From Hedera helix (lineage: Eukaryota; Streptophyta; Magnoliopsida; Apiales; Araliaceae), in the NCBI GenBank assembly GCA_947179155.2, contig OX359270.1, positions 26,189,556 to 26,253,555 on the forward strand: a DNA stretch of 64,000 nt, given 5' to 3'. The notes under the pieces are model-generated. The model ran no database searches and had not been told where the DNA came from. It saw nothing but the letters and a program-made list of their open reading frames with translations. Positions 1-12,223 of this stretch are shown here, in pieces. The stretch's first letter is position 1. Each line of letters starts with the position of its first letter. The position numbers and the translations under genes are program-made.

Positions 1-1052
1 TCTAGCAAGAAGTAGTCCAGAATAAACTAGCCAAAGAAGATAAAGATCGAATTACTATTCAGCAATGACTAGTTTATCAATTGAAGAGAACACGTGTCAT
101 CCACTATAACAGAAGAAGTGCACCTAATATAGATGAACAAAGTGAGTTCACATACTTGTAAATTGCAAGTGTTCTTAAGAGGAAGATGGCTAAGGTAGAT
201 GAGCTATAACTTAAATTGGACAAAAGGTTCAAGTTCGCAGTGCTAAAGTCCACATCCTTGTAAACTGCAAGTGTCCTTAAGAGGAAGATGGCTAAGGCAG
301 ATGAACTATAACTTGAATTGGACAGAAGGTTCAAGTTCGTAGTGCTAAAGTCTTAGTTCTTTAGTAGTGCAGAGTGAACTAAGCATATCTTGCAAAGTTG
401 AAGAGCTGAATATAGATCAAGGAAAAACCATAAACAAATAGCCTGATTACAAAATTACGAAAGGGTATCTTAAGAGTATTAAGTAACAGAAGGTACAGAA
501 CAAGAACACATAGATGTTTATTTTAACTGAATATCTGCGGAGTGATTTCATAGAGTGAAACTCCTAATGCCAACATGTAGCCATTCTGATAAAAAAGATT
601 ATCCAACACACCTTCACCTTGACGATCTTTTGAAATGTGTTAGAAGAAAGAAGAATGTCCGATTAGTCAAGTTTCCAACAACTATATTTTAGAAACCAAG
701 TCTATCAAACATACACATCAGATTGACAAAGTTGATAACTTGGGCGGCTACAACAGACTGTTTGACACTATCAGAGAGCAGAAGACTTTTGAAGCAGAAA
801 CCAGCCATGTAACAGTAACTTCCAAATGGACATTTTTCTGAAGGAAATCTAAAAATAGATTTCAGATTCAAATGACAAAAAAAAGAGAGAGTTCGATCAA
901 TATATAGAGAAAATAGATCAATCAAGAAGAAAAAGACCAAAAAGGTCAGTTAATCTAGAGATGACCGAAGAGATGATTGATTAAGGAAAAAGATAACATC
1001 ATTAACCCAAAGGCAAAAACACGATAAATTAAAAAAAAAAAAAAAAAAAAAG
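1..1052. other. Unassigned old repetitive DNA
   Basis: No convincing gene is visible. Reading frames are short and interrupted on both strands. The stretch contains the 102-bp tandem repeat described separately and ends in a pure A tract (1031-1051). It may be a decayed retroelement body, but I recognise no domain. Confidence 0.4.
155..351. repeat. Two-copy 102-bp tandem repeat
   Basis: The block starting cttgtaaa at 155 recurs at 257 with few substitutions. Both copies share aagaggaagatggctaagg and a ttcaagttcg segment. The period of 102 bp is a multiple of three, and the minus strand stays open across both copies (104-334), giving a duplicated segment of about 34 residues. No known protein is recognised, so the open frame may be a by-product of the duplication. 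Confidence 0.8.
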
Positions 1053-1560
1053 GTAGGAAAGGTTCAAGTCTTCTACTATAATTAGGATTCAAATATTTAT
1101 ATAATTACTTTTTCTTTTAGAATTAGGAATTTTATTAGGATTTCAAGTAAATCAGGGTTTCTAGATCCTTCCTTGTATTAGTATAATAAGTCTCATGGCT
1201 AGTGATACAATTCATTTAATTAATAAGACTTATTTCTTTAAGAGGAAGTATTATTTCTTTTGGTTCTTTAAAACTGTTTGAACTTATCAGATTTATTATG
1301 TGGCGTTCATTTTTTGACTTTTCAAGCAACAATCCATAGTTGTTTGTGGCTTCTTGTACCTTACACTTTCGTTTGTACAAAAATTCTTGCTTCATTATAA
1401 GCATCGATTCACAGTGTCATTGGTGTTCCACCTATAACTTGTTAGAAAATTATCAATGTGGCATTCACCTCACACATACGTGTCTTCGTGTCTGTCACAC
1501 CCCCTATTCGGGTACAAGGAAACTATCAACATCTGTAACAACCCATGTTGAAACAAAACA
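1053..1560 (+). mobile_element. LTR-like fragment, plus orientation
   Basis: This stretch resembles 56160-56760: both have a TATA-like region, a pyrimidine-rich leader, the phrase catagttgtttgtggc and a later block around gtcattggtgttcca. A related block also occurs near 50200-50330. I read it as the R/U5 part of an old LTR. No partner LTR or target-site duplication was found. From 1561 to 1680 I see nothing beyond AT-rich DNA. Confidence 0.4.
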
Positions 1561-1680
1561 GTGACGCCGAAAGGAAGTATTGTAATGATCATAATTTTCA
1601 AAAAATATGATAATGCAATATATGCAAGGAATTATTAATTGAGAAGTTTTTTTTATAAATATGTGTTATATATATATATA

Positions 1681-1708
1681 CTAGGGATAACTCGTGCCTG
1701 AAGGCACG
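1681..1708 (-). other. Helitron 3' terminus: hairpin plus CTAG
   Basis: Positions 1693-1708 form a perfect 7-bp stem with a 2-nt loop. On the minus strand this is followed by AGTTATCC and CTAG. In rolling-circle Helitrons the hairpin acts as the termination signal. Confidence 0.75.
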
Positions 1709-2346
1709 CTACAATTAATATAACAGCTGAGTACTGTATTTAATATTTTTAAATTGAAAAATTTAAAACTGTTGTGGCCAACCATTAATACAAAAAGATT
1801 AGTACTCAATTCAGTTATAGTTTCTTTTTGAGACAAACATTAGTGTGCTACTCATTCCCAACTTAAAATTAGTTCTTAACAGGTTTAAGCAATTAATTGA
1901 TTGACGATAGCGGACTTAAATTTGTGTAATATAATATGTTCGAGTATATTACACACATTTCCTTTAATGACAAAACAGAATGAGAAGTTTGGCAGCATTT
2001 ATTTGCTTCTAGTATACCATCGATCAATATGATCCATAAACAATATTTTCTGTGGAAAAATGGTAGTACTGCAAGCCATTTCGTGAGATCCAATAAGAAA
2101 AAAAAAGATGTAAAAATTCAAAAGAAATATTTTTGCATATATACCCAAAAGTATAAAATGAGCTCTCTAAGTCCAAATAAAAAAATATTGTCATTACACC
2201 AATTAAATCGCATCACCATAACATTTTTTTCTCTATATTTTTTTTTGAAATTGGACAAAAGATTTTCATAGCATGAGTCAGAACTTACTACAATAGTTAC
2301 TTTCGATATATCCCGCAAAAACACCAAAGAGATGATACGTAATTAT

Positions 2347-2364
2347 CCGTGTCTAAAGGCACGG
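2347..2364 (-). other. Second Helitron-like hairpin inside the element
   Basis: CCGTGTCTAAAGGCACGG folds into a 7-bp stem (one G-U pair) with a TAAA loop. It resembles the terminal hairpin at 1693-1708, but no clean CTRR follows on the minus strand. It could be an older, bypassed 3' end. Confidence 0.5.
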
Positions 2365-2589
2365 TGTAGATTAAAATTTCAAAAATACTCTATTACCTAA
2401 AGACTCTTTGCAACATAAAATAACTTACAAATCAATTAGAATGAATCTGAACCGTTCCCGTGATTTTTTGCCCAAATTAATTTGCATGTGTAAATATAAC
2501 GACCGCAATAACGACCGCAATACCCGACAAACAGAAAAATGACATCAATTCTAAAAAGGTGACTCATGTTGTTTACGTGCAATTTTTTT

Positions 2590-2760
2590 AATTTATTATT
2601 ATTATAATAATTATAATAATAATTATTATTATTATTACTACTACTACTATTATTATAATAATAGTAATAATAATAACAATTATTATTATTATTATTTTTT
2701 ATTTTTATTTTTATTATTACTATTTTTATTATTATTTTATTATTATTATTATTATTATTA

Positions 2761-2791
<31 letters not shown>

Positions 2792-2805
2792 ATTTATTAT
2801 TATTA

Positions 2806-2865
<60 letters not shown>

Positions 2866-2895
2866 TATATTATTACTATTATTATTATTATATTA

Positions 2896-2933
<38 letters not shown>

Positions 2934-3070
2934 TATTATTACTATTACTAATATTATTATTATTATTATTATATTTATTATTATTATTTTATTATTATTA
3001 TTATTATTATTGTTATTATTACTATTATTATTATTACTACTATTATTACTATATTATTATTATTATATTA

Positions 3071-3125
<55 letters not shown>

Positions 3126-3127
3126 TA

Positions 3128-3158
<31 letters not shown>

Positions 3159-3253
3159 TTATTATTATTATTTTTACTACTATTATTATTATTATTATTA
3201 CTACTACTATATTATTACTATTATTATTATTATCATTAATATTATTATTATTA

Positions 3254-3299
<46 letters not shown>

Positions 3300-3341
3300 T
3301 ACTACTACTCCTATATTATTACTATTATTATTATTTCTTTT

Positions 3342-3372
<31 letters not shown>

Positions 3373-3396
3373 CTATTATTATATTACTTATTAATA

Positions 3397-3442
<46 letters not shown>

Positions 3443-3487
3443 TTTTATTATATTAAATACTATTATTATCCTAGTTATTATTACTTA

Positions 3488-3565
<78 letters not shown>
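2590..3565. repeat. (TTA)n microsatellite array of nearly 1 kb
   Basis: This is almost pure TTA/ATT trinucleotide repeat with occasional CTA, TTTTA and TATTAA interruptions. The interruptions segment it into sub-blocks that look internally duplicated. The long Tyr/Leu/Ile open frame here (3010-3456) is a product of the repeat, not a gene. Confidence 0.95.
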
Positions 3566-3569
<4 letters not shown>

Positions 3570-3660
3570 TGAATTTGATTTGGGTGGGAAATGTGAGTGG
3601 GTAAATTTTTGAAAGTTAGAATTTGAATTAGGTGGGAGGGAAAATGAGAGATAGATTAGT

Positions 3661-3745
3661 GACCGTTGGATGTTGAAGCCTTAAAAGATTTTAGACCGTT
3701 GGATGTTGAAGCCTAAATTGATTTGAGATCGTTGGATATTGAAGT
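3661..3745. repeat. Three copies of a CGTTGGATGTTGAAG iteron
   Basis: GACCGTTGGATGTTGAAGCC occurs at 3661 and 3692, and a diverged copy (GATCGTTGGATATTGAAG) near 3727. The spacing is about 31-35 bp. They sit just inside the Helitron 5' end, where iterated sites could bind a Rep protein. That role is inference. Confidence 0.7.
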
Positions 3746-3781
3746 ATTGGGATTGGAACCGCTCTGTTTTATATAATAGAT

Positions 3782-4895
3782 ATATATACCTAGGACGTAG
3801 AAAATATTACTTCTAAACAGATTTTTGCTAGCTGGTAAGATATATTAAGTATTTTTTATTTTGATATTGAGTATATTAAAGACAGTCAAAATTCAATTCT
3901 CAATTTTCTTACTCGAGAGTTTCTTCAAACAGGTTCACCAAAATGAGTGAGAAAGGAGGCAGTAGTAGTCGTGAAAGAGGTAACTCTTTCACTGTTGGCC
4001 AGTCCAGTAAACTCAAAGGAACTATGGTTTCTCATCCAGTTAATCCAGTCCCTTCTGTGGACTTAGTAAATCGGTATCATGTTTTTGGGTTAAGTACCAA
4101 GGGCTTTTTCTTCAGCCTAGCTAGTAAACCCAAGCCAATTTATTTCTTCGGGCCTTTTGACATTTGTAAATCACAGATCCAATTTAAAACCCAATAGTCA
4201 GCCCAATATACCTCTAATTTTGAAGTTAACCTATTTTATATTGAGCCATATATGAAGTCCAAAAATGATACGAACCAACTTGCCTCCCAGTTCTTTCCCC
4301 CTAGATGGCATTTTGTCTCATTTGCTCTATACAAGTCACTAACCTATTACAAAGATATATTAATTCAAGCTAAGTCCATTACTATTAAGCCCATTTATGA
4401 TAGGAAAGATGAGTCCAAAGTCCTCTATTATTCCCTATACATAAAACAGTTATTGTCACAATCATAATGAGGTAAACACCCATCAGATCTCCAGTCACTT
4501 GATAATCATAATAACAATTTTTCTTATTACGATTACATTGAAGTTTGGCATAAGGTTTTCTTGTACCAAAATCATTTATTTAGTCATTTGTGGTTCATAC
4601 AATTTGACCACAAATTTAGGAGTCATATCCCTTTTTGGTTTATTATCTAGTAGATTAGGTATGGTCCTACCAAAGATATATTTTCAGATTTATTCCAGAG
4701 TCAAGTAGATCACTTTAGTAAACAACCACTTAATCCTAAATTTGAAGGTATCCCAATACTGGTGCAATTCACTAGTAAATATAAAATCCCTTGAATTTTA
4801 AAATGACAGTATAATCTCAAAAAACCTATTGAAACTGTTAACCAAGTCACAGGATCAGCATCCACCATTATTACTCACCATAGTAAAATTGACAT
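3782..4895 (+). pseudogene. Endogenous caulimovirid fragment, copy 1, first part
   Basis: The start (3790-3930) encodes the C-terminal tail of a pararetroviral RT/RNase H polyprotein, in the context FDFDIEYIK followed by FLTREFLQ. It matches copy 2 at 45220-45340. A second reading frame starts at 3943 (MSEKGGSSS) and runs on through several stops and shifts at 4197, 4467 and near 4700. The order RT/RNase H then a separate downstream ORF is that of caulimovirids, and the RNase H tail looks most like endogenous florendovirus-type elements (from general knowledge). The second ORF has no function known to me. It is interrupted at 4895 by solo LTR C and resumes at 8439. It is plainly defective. 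Confidence 0.65.
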
Positions 4896-7800
4896 TGTAA
4901 CGACCCCGAAATTCGACCAATCTTATTACCTTAAATTTCTTATTTGTTAATCATTATGTCTCTTACGTCCAAATTTTGGTTCGTTAATAAATCTTTAATC
5001 TCCTTATTTAACACATTATTTGACATTACCGTCATCAATTACCAAATTTTCGGTATAAATTTTTTTTTCTCAATTCAATCATTGTATTAAATATTTGAAC
5101 ATTTAAAAAAAACTTAACTTCTCGATCCTAGTCCCTGAATCGTAACCTTTACTTTTTTTCTTTCTATTAATGTTATCATAAATCTCAACACTCACAATTT
5201 AATATTGTTCATATTCATACAATTTCTCTTTGTTTCATAATTGAATATATAATACCCTTTATCGTAACAATTATCTTGAATAATCACATTTCACATTTTA
5301 ACTCTATTCATCCTAACTGGATCCAACATATAAGTAAACATATACAAAACATCACTTTAAACTTAGCAACTGTATTCACATTACATTATAATATTGAAAT
5401 TATAACAATGACATTTACAACCTTTTATGGTAATCTCTCTAACATAATCCGTTATCCCAGAACTTTATTTCTTTACCTGCAAAAGTTTATTTTATGCAAG
5501 GAATGAACACAACGGCTCAGCAAGTTCAACAGCTTATGTTTCACATAGCACATACCTTAATATGCTCGGTGTGTGTCATACATCATGTGCTTGTGCTTCT
5601 ACTATAGCAATATATTTCACATCATTGTACAGAGTACACATAATTGTCATATTATCCACGTATCACATAACACATAATTTATATGCATTTAAACAAGTAT
5701 TAGCATATCATAACATACAACATTTAACATTAAAGGACTGAAGAACTTGCCTGTCATCCAATTATTTAATAAATTGATAGCCCAAACCCTTTACTCGATC
5801 AACCTATGATCATAAAATAATCAAATAATAATTATTTATCCTCTTATGATATTAATTTAATTAACTAATATCATCTCCGGGCCAATTATCAATTTATATG
5901 GTCAATTATATTAACCTCATCTCTCAATACATTAATTTAACTTAATATCAAACACCCTCAATACGGACAACCCGGCTCACCGGATAAAATTTAGCATAAT
6001 CGGTTGACCGGAAATTTATTTAATCATTTTCTAACTTGTAACTTTACTTGATTAATATTTAAAGTATTTAAATATTAATCTTCAATATTTAATATTCATG
6101 CAAAAATATTAAACTTAATGCCCAAACATCATTTCTATATTTTTAGTAATTTTCTATCATTTCGTTTTTATTGCATTTGTTGGGTGGATCTACTGTAGAT
6201 CCGAAAATATTTGGTGCATTGCTATTTAAATAGTTTGATTTTGTGTATTTTGAAGTTAGATCTAATGTAGTCAATATATGTTGTAGATCTGTGGATTAGG
6301 GACGGTTAGGGAGGATTTATTGCGGATGGAATCTCCTCCTAACCTCCCGATGATGTCCTTCTAGTTTATTTTATAGCTTTTACGTATGTAGCGATCGCGA
6401 TGCACCTTTATGTAAATATGTAAATTTTGGGCCTTAAAACGACATCGAGTCGAAAGTCGGGTTTAAGGCCCCGTGATAGTAAAATATGTGATTGTGGGTG
6501 TTCGGGGTTATTTAGACAGCTCACATGCCCATGGGTAGCCCCGACACGTTTTGAATGCTTGTTTTGATTTACGACACAAAAAACGGTTTTCCAAAATAAG
6601 GCAAACGATGAAGATTTTCATAAAATCGATCAAATTAGGATATTAGATTCACGAGGTTTAAAATTAAGAGTTGTGGCGAACTTTGATTCCGGTTTGATGA
6701 AAAGGCTTCAATTGGTTTTGAAATATCGTAAAAAATGATTTCGTAAAAATAGACAAACGTTTTCGTTAAACTTTGTGCATAGGGTTAAAGAGTTCTAGAA
6801 GTTGCCTTCATTTTTTTGAATTTACTGTTAGAAGGCAATGTATAGTCTCGATTCCTATTTGACAAAAGTTTAAAAAATTATTGTTTTCTAAAAATGACAT
6901 CTAATAAAAAACCTCATCGTTTTCGAAATTAAAATCAATCTTTATTATGAAAAACGAAGCCTTGTCATTTGGGTCAAAAGACGTCTAAACACTTTCCCGA
7001 CGAAATACGTTTTCCATAAACCAAAGCGATTTTCACGCAAAATTCACCACAACCATCACCTAGGCACGCACTCACACACACGCAACTCACACATTTTTAG
7101 GATTTTGAAAGGATAGGAAAACATCGAAATTGCGGTAACCGTGTTTTCACGGAAGTCGGGGGTTGCCTAACACCTTCCCCTCGCTTAAGCAAGCCCCCGA
7201 ACTCTATGAATCTCGGTTCGCGGACCAATTGAATCGGAGTCACATATGAGCCAGCGATTACGAAAATAAAATTCGGATGAGTTGGTACATCCATTTCAAA
7301 TATATCAACTGGCGACTCTGGTCAATTGGCTCATTAAAAAATCGACCTTTCGAAACCCCGTCGACACTAAGCCGACCCTTTTCAAAAAATCACATCTTAA
7401 TCTAAAGGCTAAAATTGGAAAGGGCATTTTAATATTAAAAAACGAAACGACTAAAATCCTAGCGTCGACAATTCCTTTTTCTTATTTATTTTTCACTTTT
7501 ATATTTACAATAATTTCTTTATATATAAATTATATAATTTAATATAATATAATTTATATATTTACATTCTCCTTTCTTAAATAATTTCTTAAATTCCTCC
7601 ATAATTATCAATTAATCAATAATTTCACATTTATTAACTCTCTCATTATTTTAATTCTCTTATATAAATTATATAATTATCCTTATATAATTTATATAAT
7701 TATAATTTCCTTTATACATTACTTTAATTTTCTTATATAAATTATATAATTTATTATTATATAATTTGTATAATTACATTTCTTCTCAATCAATTTCTAA

Positions 7801-8433
7801 ATTTCCACCATAATTCTTAATTAAATCTAAAATTAATAATTACAATTTTATTAACTTCCTCATTCGCTTTTCATTTAAAATTGGATTAATTTAATTATTA
7901 ATCCCTTAATTTCCATAATTAATAACATTTATAATTATCACTTAAACATATACATTTATATATATATATACCAATGTATATATATACATATCTAATTTCA
8001 TATATTTCACATTACCACATAACCTCAATTAAATCTTAATTTCTGCATTTCCATAACAATTTAATCTATAATAATTATATTTTATCTCTTTAATATCCAT
8101 AACTTACATGGATAACCTCATAATGATCATTACTGTCAAATATTCAATTAATAACTTACTCTACAATTTCTTTGATTTCTCATTCTCTGAAATATTTCCT
8201 TTCTTTAATCGCACATCTCCTTACTCCATTCGCTTATTTCATACTCTCTATTGCACATCATTTATACTCTGCACATTTATCCTTCTTTTCTTTAATTCAC
8301 ATAAATCTTCTTCATATTTCATAAATCATTCATTAATACCTTTATTATTCAACACTAGACTTTAAATACTAACCTTTACTTAATTCCATTGTAATCCTTA
8401 TTTGGAATTACTCCAAAAATCCTGGGTGTCACA
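4896..8433 (-). mobile_element. Solo LTR, family C
   Basis: On the minus strand it starts TGTGACACCCAGGATTTTTG and ends in a GGTCGTTACA terminus. It is flanked by the 5-bp target duplication gacat (4891-4895 and 8434-8438). No internal domain is present, so it is a solo LTR. Its right part resembles the LTR at 20721-24489, but the terminal U3 of about 370 bp is a different type. That U3 type recurs at 17716-18092. The interior holds a 5'-truncated Tat-type LTR (6160-7470). Confidence 0.85.
6160..7470 (+). mobile_element. 5'-truncated Tat-type LTR inside solo LTR C
   Basis: From about 6160 (gcatttgttgggtggatc) to the terminal gtcgaca at 7470 this is co-linear with the last two thirds of the complete solo LTR at 35224-37247. 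It includes the gggacggtta block, the aggtgttaggca-type block (7140-7200) and tggcgactctggtc at 7311. The first 890 bp or so of the LTR are missing and there is no target duplication, so it is a truncated or recombined copy. Confidence 0.75.
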
Positions 8434-8438
8434 GACAT

Positions 8439-8628
8439 ATTCACCCGCATATTTTTTATAAAATGGTGGGATAAATTTGATATAAACAGAATTGTAGTGC
8501 AAGTTCAAAAAGAATTCCCTCCAATTCCAGTCACCCTAATCCAAATTCCTAAAGTCATCCCATTAAAGGATAAAGATCCTATTTTTAGCCCTTCATCTTC
8601 CTTTGATATTTCTGCAGTTGTGGGGACC
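8439..8628 (+). pseudogene. Endogenous caulimovirid fragment, copy 1, continuation
   Basis: This continues the downstream ORF interrupted by solo LTR C. The first codons encode a Trp-rich IKWWDKFDINRI context, followed by a Pro-rich segment (8510-8600). It ends where LTR B begins at 8629. It has no start codon of its own, so it is a fragment of one ancestral frame split by a TE insertion. Confidence 0.55.
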
Positions 8629-8957
8629 CGAATTTTTGGGATTACTTTAATAATATTAAATAAGAATTTAATTAACAAAATTATCAAGGTTGCTTAAATT
8701 ATTTATGATTGATATATTTTATGTGATTTAAAGTGTGTGATGAGATTTAATTGGTAAATTAAATCTATACAGAGTTGGTGATAAATTGTGTTAAGTAAAC
8801 ATAATCAAAAAGTAAATAAATTGTTTAATAACAATTTATGAAGAATAAGAGAAATTTCATGAAATTGTACAATTAAATTGTTGATATTTAAAATAATTGT
8901 GGATGTGCATAAATTATTATTTAAATGGTGTTACGTCGTAATGTGAGGTATGTGAAT

Positions 8958-8960
8958 TAG

Positions 8961-9028
<68 letters not shown>
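8958..9028. repeat. (TA)n microsatellite in LTR B
   Basis: A pure AT dinucleotide run of about 70 bp. LTR E has only a short tract at the matching place (24140-24170), so it has expanded here. Confidence 0.95.
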
Positions 9029-9032
<4 letters not shown>

Positions 9033-9999
9033 ATATTTATGTGCATGTTCAATTGTTATATTGATAAATTTTATTGATTATCGAGATAAATGGGTTAATA
9101 ATTAAATTAATCCAAATTTAAATTAAAAGCTAATGAGGGAGTTAGTAAAATTTTAATTATTGATTATAGAATTAATCAATAATTATGGAGGAAGTTTGGA
9201 AATTATTTAAGAAGAAAACGTAATTATATAAATTATATAATTTATATAAGGAAATTAAAGTAAAGTATTAAGAAAATAATAATTATATAAATTATATAAA
9301 AATAATTATATAATATATATAAGAAGATTAAATTAATTAAGAAAGAAAATATAATTGAACAAATTCTACAATATTTTATTATATAGTGTGTAATATCCAG
9401 GATATTATGACATGTAAAAAGTTTAAATAAATAAAATGTGTGTATTTTAGTTATTTAAATTAAGCAATTAATGTGAATTATGTAAATTAATTATGGATGT
9501 ATATTTTTATTACGGTTATTAATTTAATGATGTATGCTAATGAAAAGAGGATTAATATTGGAAATTAATCCTGAATTAAATTAAAAGCTAACGAGGTAAT
9601 TAACGAAGTTAAAAATTATTGATCATGGATTAATTAATAATTATGAGGAATATTTGGAGATTATTAAGAGGGAAATTAATTATATAAAATATATATAGAA
9701 ATAAATAATATATTTTATATAAGGAAATATAATTAAAGATGGAGGAATTTTGATAAATATATAATTTATATAAGAAAATAAATTATGAAGGAAAAGGTTA
9801 ATAATTATATAAATTATACGAAATTATATTGTATAGTTTATATAAAATATATGAAATAGTAAAAAGGAATAATTAATCAATATGGATAATTCTTATTTTA
9901 ATAAAATAATGTATGTTTATGCAAAATAGAATTATTTCTATTTTTATGAGATTTAATATTTTTGTGGGTTAAATATGTAAAAAGAAATTGTTATAATAC

Positions 10000-10000
<1 letters not shown>

Positions 10001-10075
<75 letters not shown>
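10001..10075. repeat. (TA)n microsatellite in solo LTR A
   Basis: A pure TA dinucleotide run inside the LTR. Confidence 0.9.
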
Positions 10076-10078
<3 letters not shown>

Positions 10079-10899
10079 ATTAATTTATGTATATATTATG
10101 TAGTAATAGAAAATACATGTATGTTTACGTAATGTATATGTAATAAAGTTGAAATGTAGCAAAATTTAATTTATTAAGTTATGCCAATTATTTTATTGAT
10201 TTTGGAAGTATAAAATACTTCATATAGTTACATGCATGTCCTTATGCGTGTACAAAATTTATCAAGCAATGTACATTAAAAATATGTGAATATTATTTAT
10301 AAATCATTTTATGAATTTTAGTAAATTAAAATAAATATTTTATATACATTATATAAAATATTTATTACCCGAATTAACTGAGTAAGGTATTAAAAATGTA
10401 CGTATAAATGGTAAATTTTTCTCACCGACTTAAGTTAAGTCGGTGGAATCAAGGAAAATATTTTAAAACCAAACCAGTTGGGCAAGTTATATATATACGC
10501 ATAGTAATAATAATAATAATATAACAATACTCAACCACTTATCAAGCAAAACAAACCAAATTACCTTTCTTTATCATCTTCTTCCTTTATCACCACCGTC
10601 CGTCACCACTGACCACCAACGCCACCACTAGCAGGAGAGAGAAAGTAATTCTCAGTCATCCGAGTGCCCACAAAGCTTCAAAGGAAGGTATAAAACAAAT
10701 TATTTGAATTATTAGTGTAATTTTTGGTGATAAATTAATTGTATGAAAAATTCGTAAATAATTATATAATTGTTCTATATGATTTTTAGATGTATATCTA
10801 TGAATTTTATGATGTTTGGGATAATTTTGTGGTGGAAATAATAACCAAAATGGTATAAAATTTTGAGTTGGTTGGCTACTGTGACGCAGGAAGAAGGAG

Positions 10900-11095
10900 A
10901 AAAAAATTTGACCGCCCGCGCATGGCGCGCGGCCAAAAATTTTTTCCGGCCCAGGAACGAAACGACGTCGTTTCGGGAAGAAAGAATTTGGGCTGCGGCA
11001 TGCGCGGCTGTTGATCTTCCGGGGCAGGACCAAACGACGTCGTTTGGTGCCGCGGAAGGCTGGGCGCGCGCCATGCGCGACCGACCGGTTTTTCA
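10900..11095 (+). promoter_or_regulatory. CpG-rich palindrome block of LTR A
   Basis: A GC-rich island in an otherwise AT-rich LTR, with gcgcatggcgcgc-type repeats. It holds two perfect palindromes, GAAACGACGTCGTTTC (10959-10974) and CCAAACGACGTCGTTTGG (11030-11047), each centred on GACGTC, an ACGT-core site of the kind bound by bZIP factors. Equivalent blocks lie at 27676-27860, 38628-38800, 42540-42735 and 51890-52060. The reading frames across it are by-products of composition. Confidence 0.6.
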
Positions 11096-12192
11096 CGAAA
11101 TTACTATTTTGCCCCCAGTTCCAGTTTTCAGATTAATTACAGAAATGCCATTGGAATTGAATTTAATTAAAATAAATGTTTAAAATTAATAAAAATTATA
11201 TAAAATCAGAAAAATGTATAAAAATGTTTTATAAATTAAATTTAACAATTTTCCAATTTTGAGGAATAATTCCAATTAATTATTAAATGGTTAATAATGA
11301 GAATTAAAAGAACATAATTAGAATTTATAACCAAATTAGGTTATAATTAATTATAAGTACCCATATAGAGTCGATGGGTAGAATAATTAAGTTATGAGTG
11401 ATATTAATGATATAAATTAATATCGTGGGTTACTAAATTATTATTATTTGATTATGTTATTATTATAGGGTGTTCAAGAAAGGAAAATTTAGCTGTTAAC
11501 TTAGTAAGCGGATATCGAGGCAAGTTCCTAAACCCTAACTTTGAACCATTAATCATGTGTTAGATATTAAAATAATTATTGAACTCCATTTCCTAAAGTT
11601 TCATCATTATTCCATTTTCTCAAATATTGATTTCAGTTGATATTGTGGATTATTTAATGGAAAATCTCTTTTGTTACACACATTTATTTGTAAATGCCAT
11701 TCATAACGAAACATAATTGTTGGTCAGTGAATTAATAATTATGAGTCTAGACCATTCGTTCGGCTAGACTTTTGGTACAATTAAATTTTAAATTACTCTT
11801 TATTGATAAGTGCTGAGCCAAACCAAATTGTTTTGGTGCGGACTCTAAGAAACTGAGGTGAACAATCATGTTTCAAGGAATAAAGTTGTTGAAGGTCTTA
11901 AATTTGAAATTCCGTTATATGCGGTAATATGATGTGCACAATCATAGGTACGAGAGGCTGATCACCTCGAGTACGGGCTTAAAGTTTTATGGTCTTTATG
12001 ACACATACAGGTTATCAATAATATTATTGACTAACCTATGTTCAATGGTATTGTGACCCTCAGTATGATGTTCAATTATCATGTTTCAAAGGATAAATTC
12101 CTCAGTTACTTTCATTCTTTGGAAATGAGTTCATATTACGTTGTTATTATAAATTCTTTTTCTCATACTGTTTTGTTATACAATTCATTATA

Positions 12193-12223
12193 CTTGCTGA
12201 GCACTTCGGTTGCTCATTCTTGC
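12193..12223 (+). other. Conserved LTR hairpin GAGC...GCTC
   Basis: CTTGCTGAGC, a short loop, then GTTGCTCATTCTTGC, about 340 bp before the LTR 3' end. The stem is GAGCA(C/A)/TTGCTC. The same arrangement recurs in other LTR families of the window. Confidence 0.65.

Larger units (their letters stand above)
1681..3780 (-). mobile_element. Non-autonomous Helitron
   Basis: Read on the minus strand, the element starts TCTATTATATAAAAC at 3780 and ends at 1681 with the hairpin CGTGCCT-TC-AGGCACG, 8 nt and then CTAG. It is flanked by A before TC and T after CTAG. These are the signatures of plant Helitrons: 5' TC, a 3' hairpin about 10 nt before CTRR, insertion between A and T, and no target duplication. 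No Rep/helicase coding is present, so it would need an autonomous partner. Most of its length is a (TTA)n array. It lies next to caulimovirid sequence that resumes at about 3782. Confidence 0.75.

Noticed and set aside
3010..3456. 148-residue Tyr/Leu/Ile open frame
   Set aside because: It is a translation of the (TTA)n array. Trinucleotide repeats without stop codons are open in several frames.
8958..10075. TA arrays considered as CRISPR-like or origin-like repeats
   Set aside because: Simple dinucleotide microsatellites without spacers. The context is a plant nuclear genome.
10656..11183. Open frames of 99-146 residues on both strands
   Set aside because: They overlap each other over the CpG-rich LTR block. 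GC-rich DNA lacks stops, and the copies in other LTRs do not keep the same frame.
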